From the NCBI GenBank assembly GCA_934597165.1, contig CAKTQP010000040.1:1-18112 (forward strand): a stretch of DNA of 18,112 nt, written 5' to 3'. Source of the DNA: an uncultured Oscillospiraceae bacterium (GTDB lineage Bacteria; Bacillota; Clostridia; Oscillospirales; Oscillospiraceae). A program made the translations under genes and the position numbers. Below, in pieces: positions 6,629 to 13,785 of this stretch. The notes under the pieces are model-generated. The model saw only the letters and a list, made by a program, of their open reading frames with translations. It did no database searches and was not told the DNA's origin. Numbering within the stretch: the stretch's first letter is position 1; each line of letters opens with the position of its first letter.

Positions 6629-6720
6629 CGTTGGGATGGGGTCGGAGGCGACCCAGTCGGCTTGGGAGGCAGTTGCGATGGTGCTCTTGATTTCAGTAAA
6701 AATTTGATCGTATGCGTTTT

Positions 6721-9700
6721 TTAAGCCAGTCGTGTTTGTACTGTCGTAATAGTGTCCGGAACCAATCTTGTCTCTGAGCCAACTTTTATATGCTTCTGTA
6801 CTTGTGGCATCACCGATTTCATAATTTGTCCCGGTGCGGCAACAACAGAAAACCCCTTTTCCTTCTCACTTTGTGTAATGTATTGTTGAATCGTCTGACC
6901 GCCAATATCTACACCGATCGAGAAAATAGTAGTGTTTTCCGCTTTTATTTTCATTGCCATTTTTTTAGCTCTGATAGCGGCCTCATCAGAATAGCTGGTG
7001 CCATTGCTACAAGGTTTATTTAACACATGGTCATAAAAGCGACCTGTTGTATCATATGGATCGTATCCTAAATAGTTTGTTGTATCGCTCATATAGGTAG
7101 TTGGAAATCCATCGCTCAAGAAGATAATAAACTTATGTTTATTATCTTCTTTCTTCAACATATCTTGCCCCATGGCAAGACCAGCTTCAATATTTGTGAA
7201 ACGCCTGTGCGCATCCCCATATCCAGTTGCGTTAATGATTTTCTCTGTCTCGGTACGCATTGTATTTTTAAGTTTTTTTGCCTGCGTTTCATTTGTACAA
7301 GACTGTAATCCAAAAATCTTATGTGCATCGGTATTAAACGCAACATATCCGATTTTGCTAACACCTAAGCTGCTACTTTTTACAAACTTATCCAGGAACT
7401 GCTCCGCAGAATCCATTGCGGCCTTATATCGCGTAGAATTGCCAAACGCTTTTTTCATCGTATTAGAAATATCCATCACGATGACCACCGCCATATCCGG
7501 CTCGTTGATGCTCTCGACGATCTTTTCCGGCGTCTGCACCTTCAAGGTGATGTCAAAGACGTTTTCGATGTCCGTGCCCGCAATGGTCTTGCTGACAGAT
7601 ACACCGTCATCCGCGTTTGTATTTGGGCCGCCTTTCTCATTGATCTGCTGGCTAGACGGTGCTGCATCTTCACCCGTCGTCGCGTCCTGCGTCGCGGCCA
7701 TGACCGCTTTTCGGGGCGCCATGTCTTGAGTGCTGATGGCGGAATCGCTGTATTCCTCAAACCAGCCGCTGTCCCGGAGGCGTTTCCAATTGGTGTCGTC
7801 ATCGCAAGACTCGCCGACGAGGGGCGACTTCTCCTCCAGCAGCGCAGCGACGCGGGCATACAGCTCATCGTAAGCTTCCTGGGTCAGCTGCTCCAGCCGC
7901 CGCGCCTCCTCCAACCGGGAGAGTAAGTCCTCTGCCGCGGTACGAGTCTCCTCGTCCCACGTCTTTTTGGCTTCCAGCGCCTCCACTTCCTTCAGGAACT
8001 TGTCATAGACGGCCTGCTGCTCCTCCGCACTGAGGGACGCCACCACCGTCAGGTCTTTGGCGGCCACGGTGCGTTTTTCCTCCATGTCATGGGTGGCGCA
8101 GGTGCCCGCCCAGCGGTTGAACTCGGTGGCTGCGCTCACCTGGAGGGAGATGGTATCCCCCGGTTCCGCGCCGGTGAGCTTGACGACGATCTGTCCTTGG
8201 AAGGTGCCTGGGATGGCGTTGCCCTCCTGCTCGCCGCGGAGCAGGGCATAGCCGGTGAGCACCTGGCAAGTGGTGGTATCTGAATCCCATTTTCTGGTCT
8301 CCGTCTCCACCTTCGGGGCGTACTTGCCGCTCTGCTCCAGCCACGGCATGGCGTCCAGATCAAAGGTGGCCGTCTCCGCCTTGGCCGGGAGCACTGCCTC
8401 GATCTTGAGCCGTCCGGCGTCAAAGGCTGCCCCTTCCTCGTAGGTTTGGAGCTTGGCTGTGAAGGGATACACTACGGAATCCGGATTCCGCACGGTCTCC
8501 GGCGTATCGTTGGCCGTGTCCCGCTCAGACTGCACCGTCGTTTCGCCCATGGACAGGGAATCCACATAGGCGCTGTCCTCGGTCAGGGGCGTTTGCCCGG
8601 CCGGGGTGGTGTCCTCTGCCGTTGCCTCCTTGCCGTCGGTCGGTTCGGTTTTCTCCGGCGTCTGATCCGGTTCCGTGTCCTCCTGCTTCGGGTCAGTATA
8701 CTTGGGATTTTCGGGCAGCTTCCCGACCCCCAAGATGCTCTTATCGTCCAGCGCGTAACGGTTCTTGCGCACCTGGTCCTTGCTGTTGCCTTCGATGACC
8801 TGGAGCGTTTCGGTCTTCTCGTCCAGCTCCGCCACCAGACCCACGTGATCCGCTATCCGGTCGCCGTCGCTGTCGAAGAAGATCAGATCCCCTTTGGCCG
8901 GCTGTCCGTCCTGGGCGGACTGGTACAGCTTCCAATCGGCACTGGCCAGGGTTTTGACCCACTGGGGGCAGGACGCCTCGTAGGGCAGGGCGGTCTTGGG
9001 TATCTTGGCGTAGTTCAGGCAGAAGGAGACGAACATGGCGCACCAATCCCCATAGGGGTCGCCGTACCAATCGCCGTAGCGGGTATAGCCCTGGAGGGTC
9101 TTCCCGTCGGCCTGTTCCTGGTAGTTCTTTTCGCTCTCCTGGTAGCCCAACTGGCTCTCTGCGATGGCGATGACGTCATCCGCCCACACGCCGGTCAGCT
9201 CCACCTTGTTCATGGTGCGTTCCCACACCTGCTTGCTCTCCACGTCCGCTTTCGGGTTGGAGAAGCAAGGGAGGCTGTGCTGATGCTCCTCTTTTCCGCA
9301 CACCAATTTTTCTTCATAGCAGGCGTCCGTATGGGTGTGCTTCTTGGGCGTCTTCGCCTGCTCCGGTTCGGTGCAGGTCAACACCCGCTCCGTCTCGTAA
9401 CATTCCGCGGTATGGCTGTGTTCCTCTGACTCCTCTTGCCCACAGATCAGATGCTGTTCTTCTGTGTAGCAATCCGCCCCATGGGTGTGGCCAGCGTCCG
9501 CAGGATCGTTCTCCTCTGTCTCCTGCGTCTTGCCACAGATCAGCTGCTTTTCATAGCACTCTGCGCTATGGGTGTGGGCTTCTATCCCACAATATGTATC
9601 CTGCTCCGCTGTGAGCGCCGGCAAGATCAGCAGATACACTGTGCAGAACACCACCACGCAGGCCAGCCCACCGACCAGCTTCTGCCAACGCTTCCGTCGG

Positions 9701-9750
9701 CTGTGCCGCTCTGTGTACCGCTCCGCCTGGGGCAACTGTTCTCGTGCCAT
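6721..9750 (-). CDS. Large surface adhesin with Cys/His repeats, CHAP hydrolase and VWA domain (N-terminal part)
   Basis: This is a probable ancillary or tip pilin. I start it at ATG 9750, preceded by AAAGGGGGG eight bases away; the longer TTG start at 9771 is less likely. Residues 13-25 are basic and 26-45 hydrophobic (export signal or signal anchor). About 50-165 hold repeats of the type H-T-H-x-x-x-C-Y...L-x-C-G. About 185-335 form a CHAP-type domain (Cys in YGDWCAMFVSF, His in DHVGLVAE), an amidase/peptidase fold acting on peptidoglycan. Then come an acidic Pro/Thr linker, a beta region, a Glu-rich helical stretch (about 580-650) and a VWA domain from about 745 with MIDAS residues DISNT, the Thr of FTNIEAG and LSDG. 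The frame breaks near 6840, inside the VWA region. The VWA part is AT-rich and the remainder GC-rich, suggesting a mosaic origin. Confidence 0.82.
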   Translation of the reverse strand: MAREQLPQAERYTERHSRRKRWQKLVGGLACVVVFCTVYLLILPALTAEQDTYCGIEAHTHSAECYEKQLICGKTQETEENDPADAGHTHGADCYTEEQHLICGQEESEEHSHTAECYETERVLTCTEPEQAKTPKKHTHTDACYEEKLVCGKEEHQHSLPCFSNPKADVESKQVWERTMNKVELTGVWADDVIAIAESQLGYQESEKNYQEQADGKTLQGYTRYGDWYGDPYGDWCAMFVSFCLNYAKIPKTALPYEASCPQWVKTLASADWKLYQSAQDGQPAKGDLIFFDSDGDRIADHVGLVAELDEKTETLQVIEGNSKDQVRKNRYALDDKSILGVGKLPENPKYTDPKQEDTEPDQTPEKTEPTDGKEATAEDTTPAGQTPLTEDSAYVDSLSMGETTVQSERDTANDTPETVRNPDSVVYPFTAKLQTYEEGAAFDAGRLKIEAVLPAKAETATFDLDAMPWLEQSGKYAPKVETETRKWDSDTTTCQVLTGYALLRGEQEGNAIPGTFQGQIVVKLTGAEPGDTISLQVSAATEFNRWAGTCATHDMEEKRTVAAKDLTVVASLSAEEQQAVYDKFLKEVEALEAKKTWDEETRTAAEDLLSRLEEARRLEQLTQEAYDELYARVAALLEEKSPLVGESCDDDTNWKRLRDSGWFEEYSDSAISTQDMAPRKAVMAATQDATTGEDAAPSSQQINEKGGPNTNADDGVSVSKTIAGTDIENVFDITLKVQTPEKIVESINEPDMAVVIVMDISNTMKKAFGNSTRYKAAMDSAEQFLDKFVKSSSLGVSKIGYVAFNTDAHKIFGLQSCTNETQAKKLKNTMRTETEKIINATGYGDAHRRFTNIEAGLAMGQDMLKKEDNKHKFIIFLSDGFPTTYMSDTTNYLGYDPYDTTGRFYDHVLNKPCSNGTSYSDEAAIRAKKMAMKIKAENTTIFSIGVDIGGQTIQQYITQSEKEKGFSVVAAPGQIMKSVMPQVQKHIKVGSETRLVPDTITTVQTRLA
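9262..9605 (-). repeat. Tandem Cys/His-rich repeats in the adhesin
   Basis: Four full copies and one partial copy of about 20-30 residues follow the adhesin's membrane segment: HTHSAECYEKQLICG, HTHGADCYTEEQHLICG, HSHTAECYETERVLTC, HTHTDACYEEKLVCG and the partial HQHSLPCF. Each full copy carries two His and two Cys at fixed spacing, suited to metal binding or disulfides. Similar repeats occur in adhesins of gut Firmicutes; their role is not known to me. Confidence 0.8.
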
Positions 9751-9778
9751 ACTCTGTTCCCCCCTTTCCAATCGTCCT

Positions 9779-10369
9779 CTATGTCACCGTTCCCAGCCGG
9801 TAGAGCGGCCAGATCCGGAAGACGATCTTTCCCACGATCTCCTCCTGTGCCACGCACCCCACCGCGGTGTTCCGGGAATCCACCGACGTGGAGCGATGAT
9901 CGCCCATCACGAACACCTTGCCGTCCGGCACCTGGTAGGGCAGCTGTAGATTGCAGTCCCCAAAGGCCTTTTCCGTCAGGTACGGCTCCTCCAGCAGCTG
10001 ATTGTCGATGTAGACGTTGCCGTCCTCGTCGATGTTCACCCATTCGCCGGAGCGGGCGATGACACGTTTGACCAAGATCTTGTTGTTGTAATAAAACGCG
10101 ATGATGTCCCCCGGTGCAAAGTCCGAGGTCTTGACCGTGAACAGGATCTCTCCATCCACCAGGGTCGGCGTCATGGAGGTCCCGTAAATTTGCAGCACCG
10201 GCAGCCACAGGGTGGCCACCAACACCGCGCAGGCTGCCACGGTGATGAGGGTATAGATGGTGCTGCGCAGCACCGACTGGTACCGCCGCCGGTACCGCAC
10301 CCGGTTTAGCTCTTCCTCCACCTCTCCGGTGGTGGGCAGCTCCAATGTTCTATCCTCTTTCTGCTTCAT
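9779..10369 (-). CDS. Type I signal peptidase dedicated to the pilus operon
   Basis: This membrane serine protease removes signal peptides from exported proteins. It has 196 residues with a charged cytoplasmic N-terminus of about 35 residues, one membrane segment (about 37-59) and an extracellular catalytic domain. The conserved boxes are all visible: GTSMTPTL with nucleophile Ser65, VKRVIA with general base Lys101, and GDHRSTSVDSR at 156-166. The Ser-Lys pair marks it as the bacterial P-type, not the Ser-His SipW/ER type. It overlaps the upstream coiled-coil gene by four bases (ATGA), and the adhesin gene follows after 28 bases. Pilus loci in several Gram-positives carry such an enzyme, where it can be needed for pilin processing or assembly; its pilin preference here is inferred. 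Confidence 0.93.
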   Translation of the reverse strand: MKQKEDRTLELPTTGEVEEELNRVRYRRRYQSVLRSTIYTLITVAACAVLVATLWLPVLQIYGTSMTPTLVDGEILFTVKTSDFAPGDIIAFYYNNKILVKRVIARSGEWVNIDEDGNVYIDNQLLEEPYLTEKAFGDCNLQLPYQVPDGKVFVMGDHRSTSVDSRNTAVGCVAQEEIVGKIVFRIWPLYRLGTVT

Positions 10370-10878
10370 GCGTCCTCATCCTGCTTCTTCGCCGGAATAT
10401 CCATGGTCATCAACTCCCGCAGACCCGTGTACTGCTGGTAGAATGTTTCCAGCTTGCTGGACACCTCGTCCCAATAGCGCTGAGATTCCGTTTTTGCCTT
10501 CTGGAGCATCCCTTCCGCCGTGGTCTTGGCCATCTGCATCATATCAGCTCGCTCTTTTTCCGCTGCCGCTACGATCTCCTTGGCTTTCGCCTGGCTCTCC
10601 GCCTCCATCTTCGCGCACACGGCCTTCTGCCGCTCGCTCATGGCGCGGACGCTGTCGCTGTACTGCTGACTTGCCCGCTGGGCTGCCTCAAATACCTGGT
10701 TCAGGCGCAAAGAAGCCTCGGCAATGGAACCGGCCTCGTCTAGGACGATGGTGCGCTCCTCCAATTTCGCCTGCGCCTGAGCCAACGCTGCCTCCAGCTC
10801 CTCCACCTTTTTGCTCTGCGCCAGCAGCATTTCCAACAGCTCCTGGCGGTTCAATTTCCGCAATTCTCTCTCCGACAT
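10366..10878 (-). CDS. Cytoplasmic coiled-coil protein, first gene of the pilus operon
   Basis: The protein has 170 residues, almost wholly helical, with no signal peptide or membrane segment. Residues 1-30 include LNRQELLEMLLAQSKKVEEL, followed by a heptad-rich region (EELEAALAQAQAKLEE), a hinge near DEAGSIAEAS, and a second long helix (AKAKEIVAAAEKERADMMQM). It resembles DivIVA-like or ATP-synthase-b-like coiled coils in pattern only; no enzymatic motif is visible. The ribosome site AGGAGGGG lies seven bases before ATG 10878. It overlaps the signal peptidase gene by four bases, so the two are likely translationally coupled. It may localise or scaffold the secretion/pilus machinery at the membrane, but that is inference. 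Confidence 0.8.
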   Translation of the reverse strand: MSERELRKLNRQELLEMLLAQSKKVEELEAALAQAQAKLEERTIVLDEAGSIAEASLRLNQVFEAAQRASQQYSDSVRAMSERQKAVCAKMEAESQAKAKEIVAAAEKERADMMQMAKTTAEGMLQKAKTESQRYWDEVSSKLETFYQQYTGLRELMTMDIPAKKQDEDA

Positions 10879-10905
10879 ACTATGTCCCCTCCTACCGGGC
10901 TATGC

Positions 10906-10944
10906 AAAAAATGGAGCAGTTAAGACCTTCGGTCTTTCCTGCCC
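10906..10944 (-). terminator. Terminator-like hairpin in the pilus-operon leader (candidate attenuator)
   Basis: On the - strand GGGCAG and CTGCTC form an outer stem (one G-U pair), a two-by-two internal loop follows, and AAGACC/GGTCTT forms an inner stem closed by GAA. The hairpin covers 10914-10944 and is followed by CA and six T at 10911-10906. This has the form of an intrinsic terminator, and it lies 27 bases ahead of the first pilus-operon ATG. Read-through would be needed for operon expression, so this is a candidate attenuation point. I see no match to a c-di-GMP, T-box or other riboswitch consensus upstream. Confidence 0.55.
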
Positions 10945-11023
10945 TCAATCAATCATCATACGACATCCTATTTTTGAAATCCAATTTTCATGCCGCAAGT
11001 TTCTTCATCCGGGCAACTTAAAA

Positions 11024-11052
11024 TGTATAGATTTTCGCAAATGCACTGTTTA
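11024..11052 (-). promoter_or_regulatory. Possible promoter for the pilus operon
   Basis: On the - strand TAAACA (11052-11047) and TATACA (11029-11024) stand 17 bases apart, matching TTGACA and TATAAT at four of six positions each. Transcription would begin near 11017 and give a leader of about 140 bases containing the terminator-like hairpin. A perfect TTGACA at 11088-11083 has only a poor partner (TTGATT) at 17 bases. Weak evidence from sequence alone. Confidence 0.3.
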
Positions 11053-11071
11053 CACCTGTAATCAATCACAC

Positions 11072-11088
11072 TTGACAGCCCATGTCAA
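11072..11088. promoter_or_regulatory. Inverted repeat TTGACA-5-TGTCAA, possible operator
   Basis: TTGACA-GCCCA-TGTCAA is a perfect 6-5-6 inverted repeat upstream of the proposed pilus promoter, so each strand carries a TTGACA. It could be a binding site for a dimeric regulator or a -35 element. No regulator gene is present in the window. Confidence 0.35.
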
Positions 11089-11295
11089 CCTGAGAACATT
11101 TTTGTACTAAACGCCTAGTGCCCTACTAAGTTTCAAAAAATCGGATATTTGCAAAGAATCATCCATTTTTCTTTGATTGGGATTGCATTTCTGCTTATTT
11201 TTCTATTTTTCGTGGTTTCATCTTTTTTCAATATAGTATTGTTCTATTATTACTACCCGTGCTGTAATAATATTTCCTACATATTTAACCGGAAA

Positions 11296-11332
11296 ACACC
11301 CTGCCGCACGTATCACACGCAAAGCAGGGTGT
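11296..11332 (-). terminator. Intrinsic terminator of the histidine operon
   Basis: ACACCCTGC at 11296-11304 pairs with GCAGGGTGT at 11324-11332. On the - strand the hairpin is followed by TTTTCC (the first T shared with the stem). It begins eight bases after the hisIE stop codon. Confidence 0.75.
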
Positions 11333-11339
11333 CCTTCTT

Positions 11340-12275
11340 TCAGCTATTCAGATCTGTCGTATGGAACTGCTTCAGGTTCCCGGTCTTGCCATTCCGCTTG
11401 TCCAGGGCGTCCCCCAGCCACTGGGGCTGGATGCCCTTGCAGACCATCATGACCATCAGGTGATAGTACAGATCGCCCATCTCTTTGGCGATGCCGACCT
11501 TGTCACCAGACTTGGCGGCGATGAGCATCAGGCTGCACGCCTCGCCCACCTTTTTGAGAATCTTATCCAAGCCCTCCCGGAACAGGTAGGCGGTATAAGA
11601 ATTTTCATCCTCACTGTGCTGCCGCGCCCGGATGACGTCAAACAGGGCGTCGATGGGCTGGCCTTCCTGCTGGCATCGGGTGTTCACCTCCGCCAGCACC
11701 GCATCCAGGGGCACGTCCTCGCTCCCCAGCAGAACGGCGGTGTGGTAGAACACGTCGCACAGCTCGCCCAGGGTCTCCGGAGTGTCCTCGTTCTTGGCGG
11801 CGATGACCGCCTCGAAGCACTCTTCCCCGCACTTCTTCAAAATCTTATCCAGACCTTCCCGATACAGGTAGTTGGTGTAGGATTTCTCCCCGCCGTCGTG
11901 TATCTTGCGATCCACCACCACTTCGTACTGCTCCTGGAGGGCGTTCTGAATCTGCGCCTCCGTCCAGATGCCGTTGAAGAAGCAGCTCCGGCGGCCGGTG
12001 TGGCAGGTGGGGCCTACCGGGTCGCAAATATAAAGCAAGGTGTCGGTGTCACAGTCGGTCACCATCTTCTTCACGTAGAGAAAATGGCCGCTGGTCTCCC
12101 CCTTGTTCCACAGCTTCTGACGGCTCCGGCTCCAGAACCAGGCGGTGTGGGTCTCTAAGGTCTTCTGATAGGCTTCCTCGTTGGTGTAGCCCAGCATCAG
12201 GATGTCCTTGGTCTCCCGATCCTGGATGATGACCGGGATCAGGTCGGATTTGGCGAATAAATCTTTGGTTTCCAT
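11340..12275 (-). CDS. hisIE: Phosphoribosyl-AMP cyclohydrolase / phosphoribosyl-ATP pyrophosphatase with a duplicated HisE domain
   Basis: This bifunctional enzyme carries out steps 2 and 3 of histidine synthesis. ATG 12275 has AGGGGG eight bases upstream, better than ATG 12281; this gives 311 residues. HisI covers about 1-105 with DCDTD and PTCHTGRRSCF, the metal and zinc ligands of the cyclohydrolase. HisE copy 1 is at about 120-200 (SYTNYLYREGLDKILKK, GEECFE, ELCDVFYH) and looks active. HisE copy 2 is at about 212-295 (SYTAYLFREGLDKILKK, GEACSLM, EMGDLYYH) and has lost the second and third Glu of the GEExxE motif. Ordinary HisIE proteins are about 200-230 residues, so the extra copy explains the length. 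The copies are similar at DNA level too (for example AATCTTATCCA in both), indicating internal duplication. It is the last gene of the operon. Confidence 0.93.
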   Translation of the reverse strand: METKDLFAKSDLIPVIIQDRETKDILMLGYTNEEAYQKTLETHTAWFWSRSRQKLWNKGETSGHFLYVKKMVTDCDTDTLLYICDPVGPTCHTGRRSCFFNGIWTEAQIQNALQEQYEVVVDRKIHDGGEKSYTNYLYREGLDKILKKCGEECFEAVIAAKNEDTPETLGELCDVFYHTAVLLGSEDVPLDAVLAEVNTRCQQEGQPIDALFDVIRARQHSEDENSYTAYLFREGLDKILKKVGEACSLMLIAAKSGDKVGIAKEMGDLYYHLMVMMVCKGIQPQWLGDALDKRNGKTGNLKQFHTTDLNS

Positions 12276-12288
12276 TCTCATGACCCCC

Positions 12289-13044
12289 TCATCGTACCGG
12301 AATGTCTTGGGTTTTCAAATAGTCCTTCACCTGAGGCACAGTCAGCTCCCCGAAGTGGAACAGGGACGCTGCCAGGGCGGCGTCGGCGTCCGCCTGGGTG
12401 AACACGTCCGCAAAGTGCTCCAACGCACCGCAGCCGCCGGAGGCGATGACCGGGATGTGGACGGCGTTGGTGACGGCGCGGGTCATCTCCAGGTCGAAGC
12501 CCTTCTTGGTGCCGTCGGCGTCCATGGAGGTCAGCAGGATTTCCCCTGCGCCGAGAGCTTCCCCCTTCTTTGCCCACTCGATGGCGTCCAATCCGGTGGG
12601 CGTCCGGCCACCGGCCACCACCACTTCATAGCTGCCGTCCTCCCGGCGTCTGGCGTCGATGGCCAGCACCACGCACTGGCTGCCGAACCGCTCCGCCGCC
12701 CGGGAGATGAGGGCGGGGTCCTTCACCGCCGCCGAGTTGACGCTGATCTTATCGGCGCCCGCCCGCAGCAGCTCCTGAAAGTCCTCCAGGGTGCGGATGC
12801 CGCCGCCCACGGTGACAGGCACGAACACCTGCTGGACGGTCTTGCGCACCACGTCGGCCACGGTCTTGCGGGCTTCGTAGGTGGCGGTGATGTCCAGGAA
12901 AACGATCTCGTCCGCGCCCTGCTGGGAGTAGTAGGTGGCCAGCTCCACCGGGTCACCGGCGTCGCGGATGTTGACAAAGTTCACGCCCTTGACCACCCGT
13001 CCATCCCGGACGTCCAGGCAAGGGATAATGCGTTTGGCTAACAT
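12289..13044 (-). CDS. hisF: Imidazole glycerol phosphate synthase, cyclase subunit
   Basis: HisF condenses PRFAR with ammonia delivered by HisH to make imidazole glycerol phosphate and AICAR. It has 251 residues, the normal length for this (beta/alpha)8 barrel. It begins MLAKRIIPCLDVRDGRVVKG, containing the catalytic Asp of the CLD motif. The phosphate-binding loops are visible in VTVGGGIRT and VIASGGCGAL, and the second catalytic Asp in LLTSMDADGTKKG. AAGGAGGG precedes the ATG. It follows hisA after 12 bases and precedes hisIE, as is usual in Clostridia. Confidence 0.97.
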   Translation of the reverse strand: MLAKRIIPCLDVRDGRVVKGVNFVNIRDAGDPVELATYYSQQGADEIVFLDITATYEARKTVADVVRKTVQQVFVPVTVGGGIRTLEDFQELLRAGADKISVNSAAVKDPALISRAAERFGSQCVVLAIDARRREDGSYEVVVAGGRTPTGLDAIEWAKKGEALGAGEILLTSMDADGTKKGFDLEMTRAVTNAVHIPVIASGGCGALEHFADVFTQADADAALAASLFHFGELTVPQVKDYLKTQDIPVR

Positions 13045-13056
13045 AGTCGTCCCTCC

Positions 13057-13785
13057 TTACGGGTTGTCCTGGCTGCCGCCGTCCGCCACCGCCTGAGCCA
13101 GGTCGATGGTGCCGGCGTAGTAGGCTTTGCCGATGATGGCACCGTACAAGCCCATGTCCTTCAGCTTCCGGATGTCCTCGTTATTGGACACGCCGCCGGA
13201 GGCCACGATCTGGCAGGAGACCGCTTTTTTCAGCCGTTCCAGAGAGGCGAAGGAGGGGCCGGAGAGCATCCCATCGGTGGCGATGTCGGTGAAGATGAGG
13301 GTCTTGACGCCGATGGACTCCATCTGCTTGGCGAAGTCCACATAGTCCAGGCCGCTGCCTTCCACCCAACCGGCGGTCTTCACTTCCCCGTTCAGGGCGT
13401 CGCAGCCCACGGCGATTCGGTCGCCGTAGACCCGGACGGCTTCCTGCACAAAGTCCGGGTCGGTGACTGCCGCGGAGCCGATGACCATGCGCCAGACGCC
13501 CATAGCGTCCACCGCTTTCAAGTCCTCCATGTTCCGGATGCCGCCGCCCATCTCGATCTTCATGCCGGATTTTTCGGCGACCTCCTTCACGATGGCGGCG
13601 TTCACCCGGCTGCCGCTCTTAGCCCCGTCCAAGTCCACCATGTGGATGACCTTGGCGCCGGCGGCGGCGAACTCCTGCGCCACCGCGACCGGGTCATCGG
13701 CCACCTGGTGGACGGTATCAAAATCGCCCTTTTTCAGGCGTACGACTTTTCCGTCTTTCAAATCAATGGCAGGTTCCAGGATCAT
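13057..13785 (-). CDS. hisA: ProFAR isomerase
   Basis: HisA (phosphoribosylformimino-5-aminoimidazole carboxamide ribotide isomerase) is a (beta/alpha)8 barrel that converts ProFAR to PRFAR. It has 242 residues, the usual length. It begins MILEPAIDLKDGKVVRLKKG with the catalytic Asp of AIDL; other boxes are MVDLDGAKSG, EMGGGIRNMEDL, FTDIATDGMLSGPS (second catalytic Asp) and VASGGVSNNEDI. The start overlaps the hisH stop by four bases (ATGA at 13782-13785), so translation is likely coupled. Confidence 0.97.
   Translation of the reverse strand: MILEPAIDLKDGKVVRLKKGDFDTVHQVADDPVAVAQEFAAAGAKVIHMVDLDGAKSGSRVNAAIVKEVAEKSGMKIEMGGGIRNMEDLKAVDAMGVWRMVIGSAAVTDPDFVQEAVRVYGDRIAVGCDALNGEVKTAGWVEGSGLDYVDFAKQMESIGVKTLIFTDIATDGMLSGPSFASLERLKKAVSCQIVASGGVSNNEDIRKLKDMGLYGAIIGKAYYAGTIDLAQAVADGGSQDNP

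Larger units (their letters stand above)
10879..11295. other. Intergenic regulatory region between the histidine and pilus operons
   Basis: This is an AT-rich stretch of about 417 bases with no supportable gene. From the histidine side it holds the terminator tail, an unstructured AT-rich segment (about 11105-11290), a 6-5-6 inverted repeat, a possible - strand promoter, and a terminator-like hairpin with T6 shortly before the pilus-operon ribosome site. A + strand open frame through 11149-11463 is hydrophobic only because of T-rich composition and is not supported. Confidence 0.6.

Noticed and set aside
10906..11024. c-di-GMP riboswitch in the pilus leader
   Set aside because: The leader has none of the conserved c-di-GMP aptamer blocks I could recognise; only the terminator-like hairpin is supported.
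11149..11463. Hydrophobic + strand open frame between the histidine and pilus operons
   Set aside because: It is T-rich low-complexity sequence, runs antisense into hisIE and over its terminator, and has no ribosome site.
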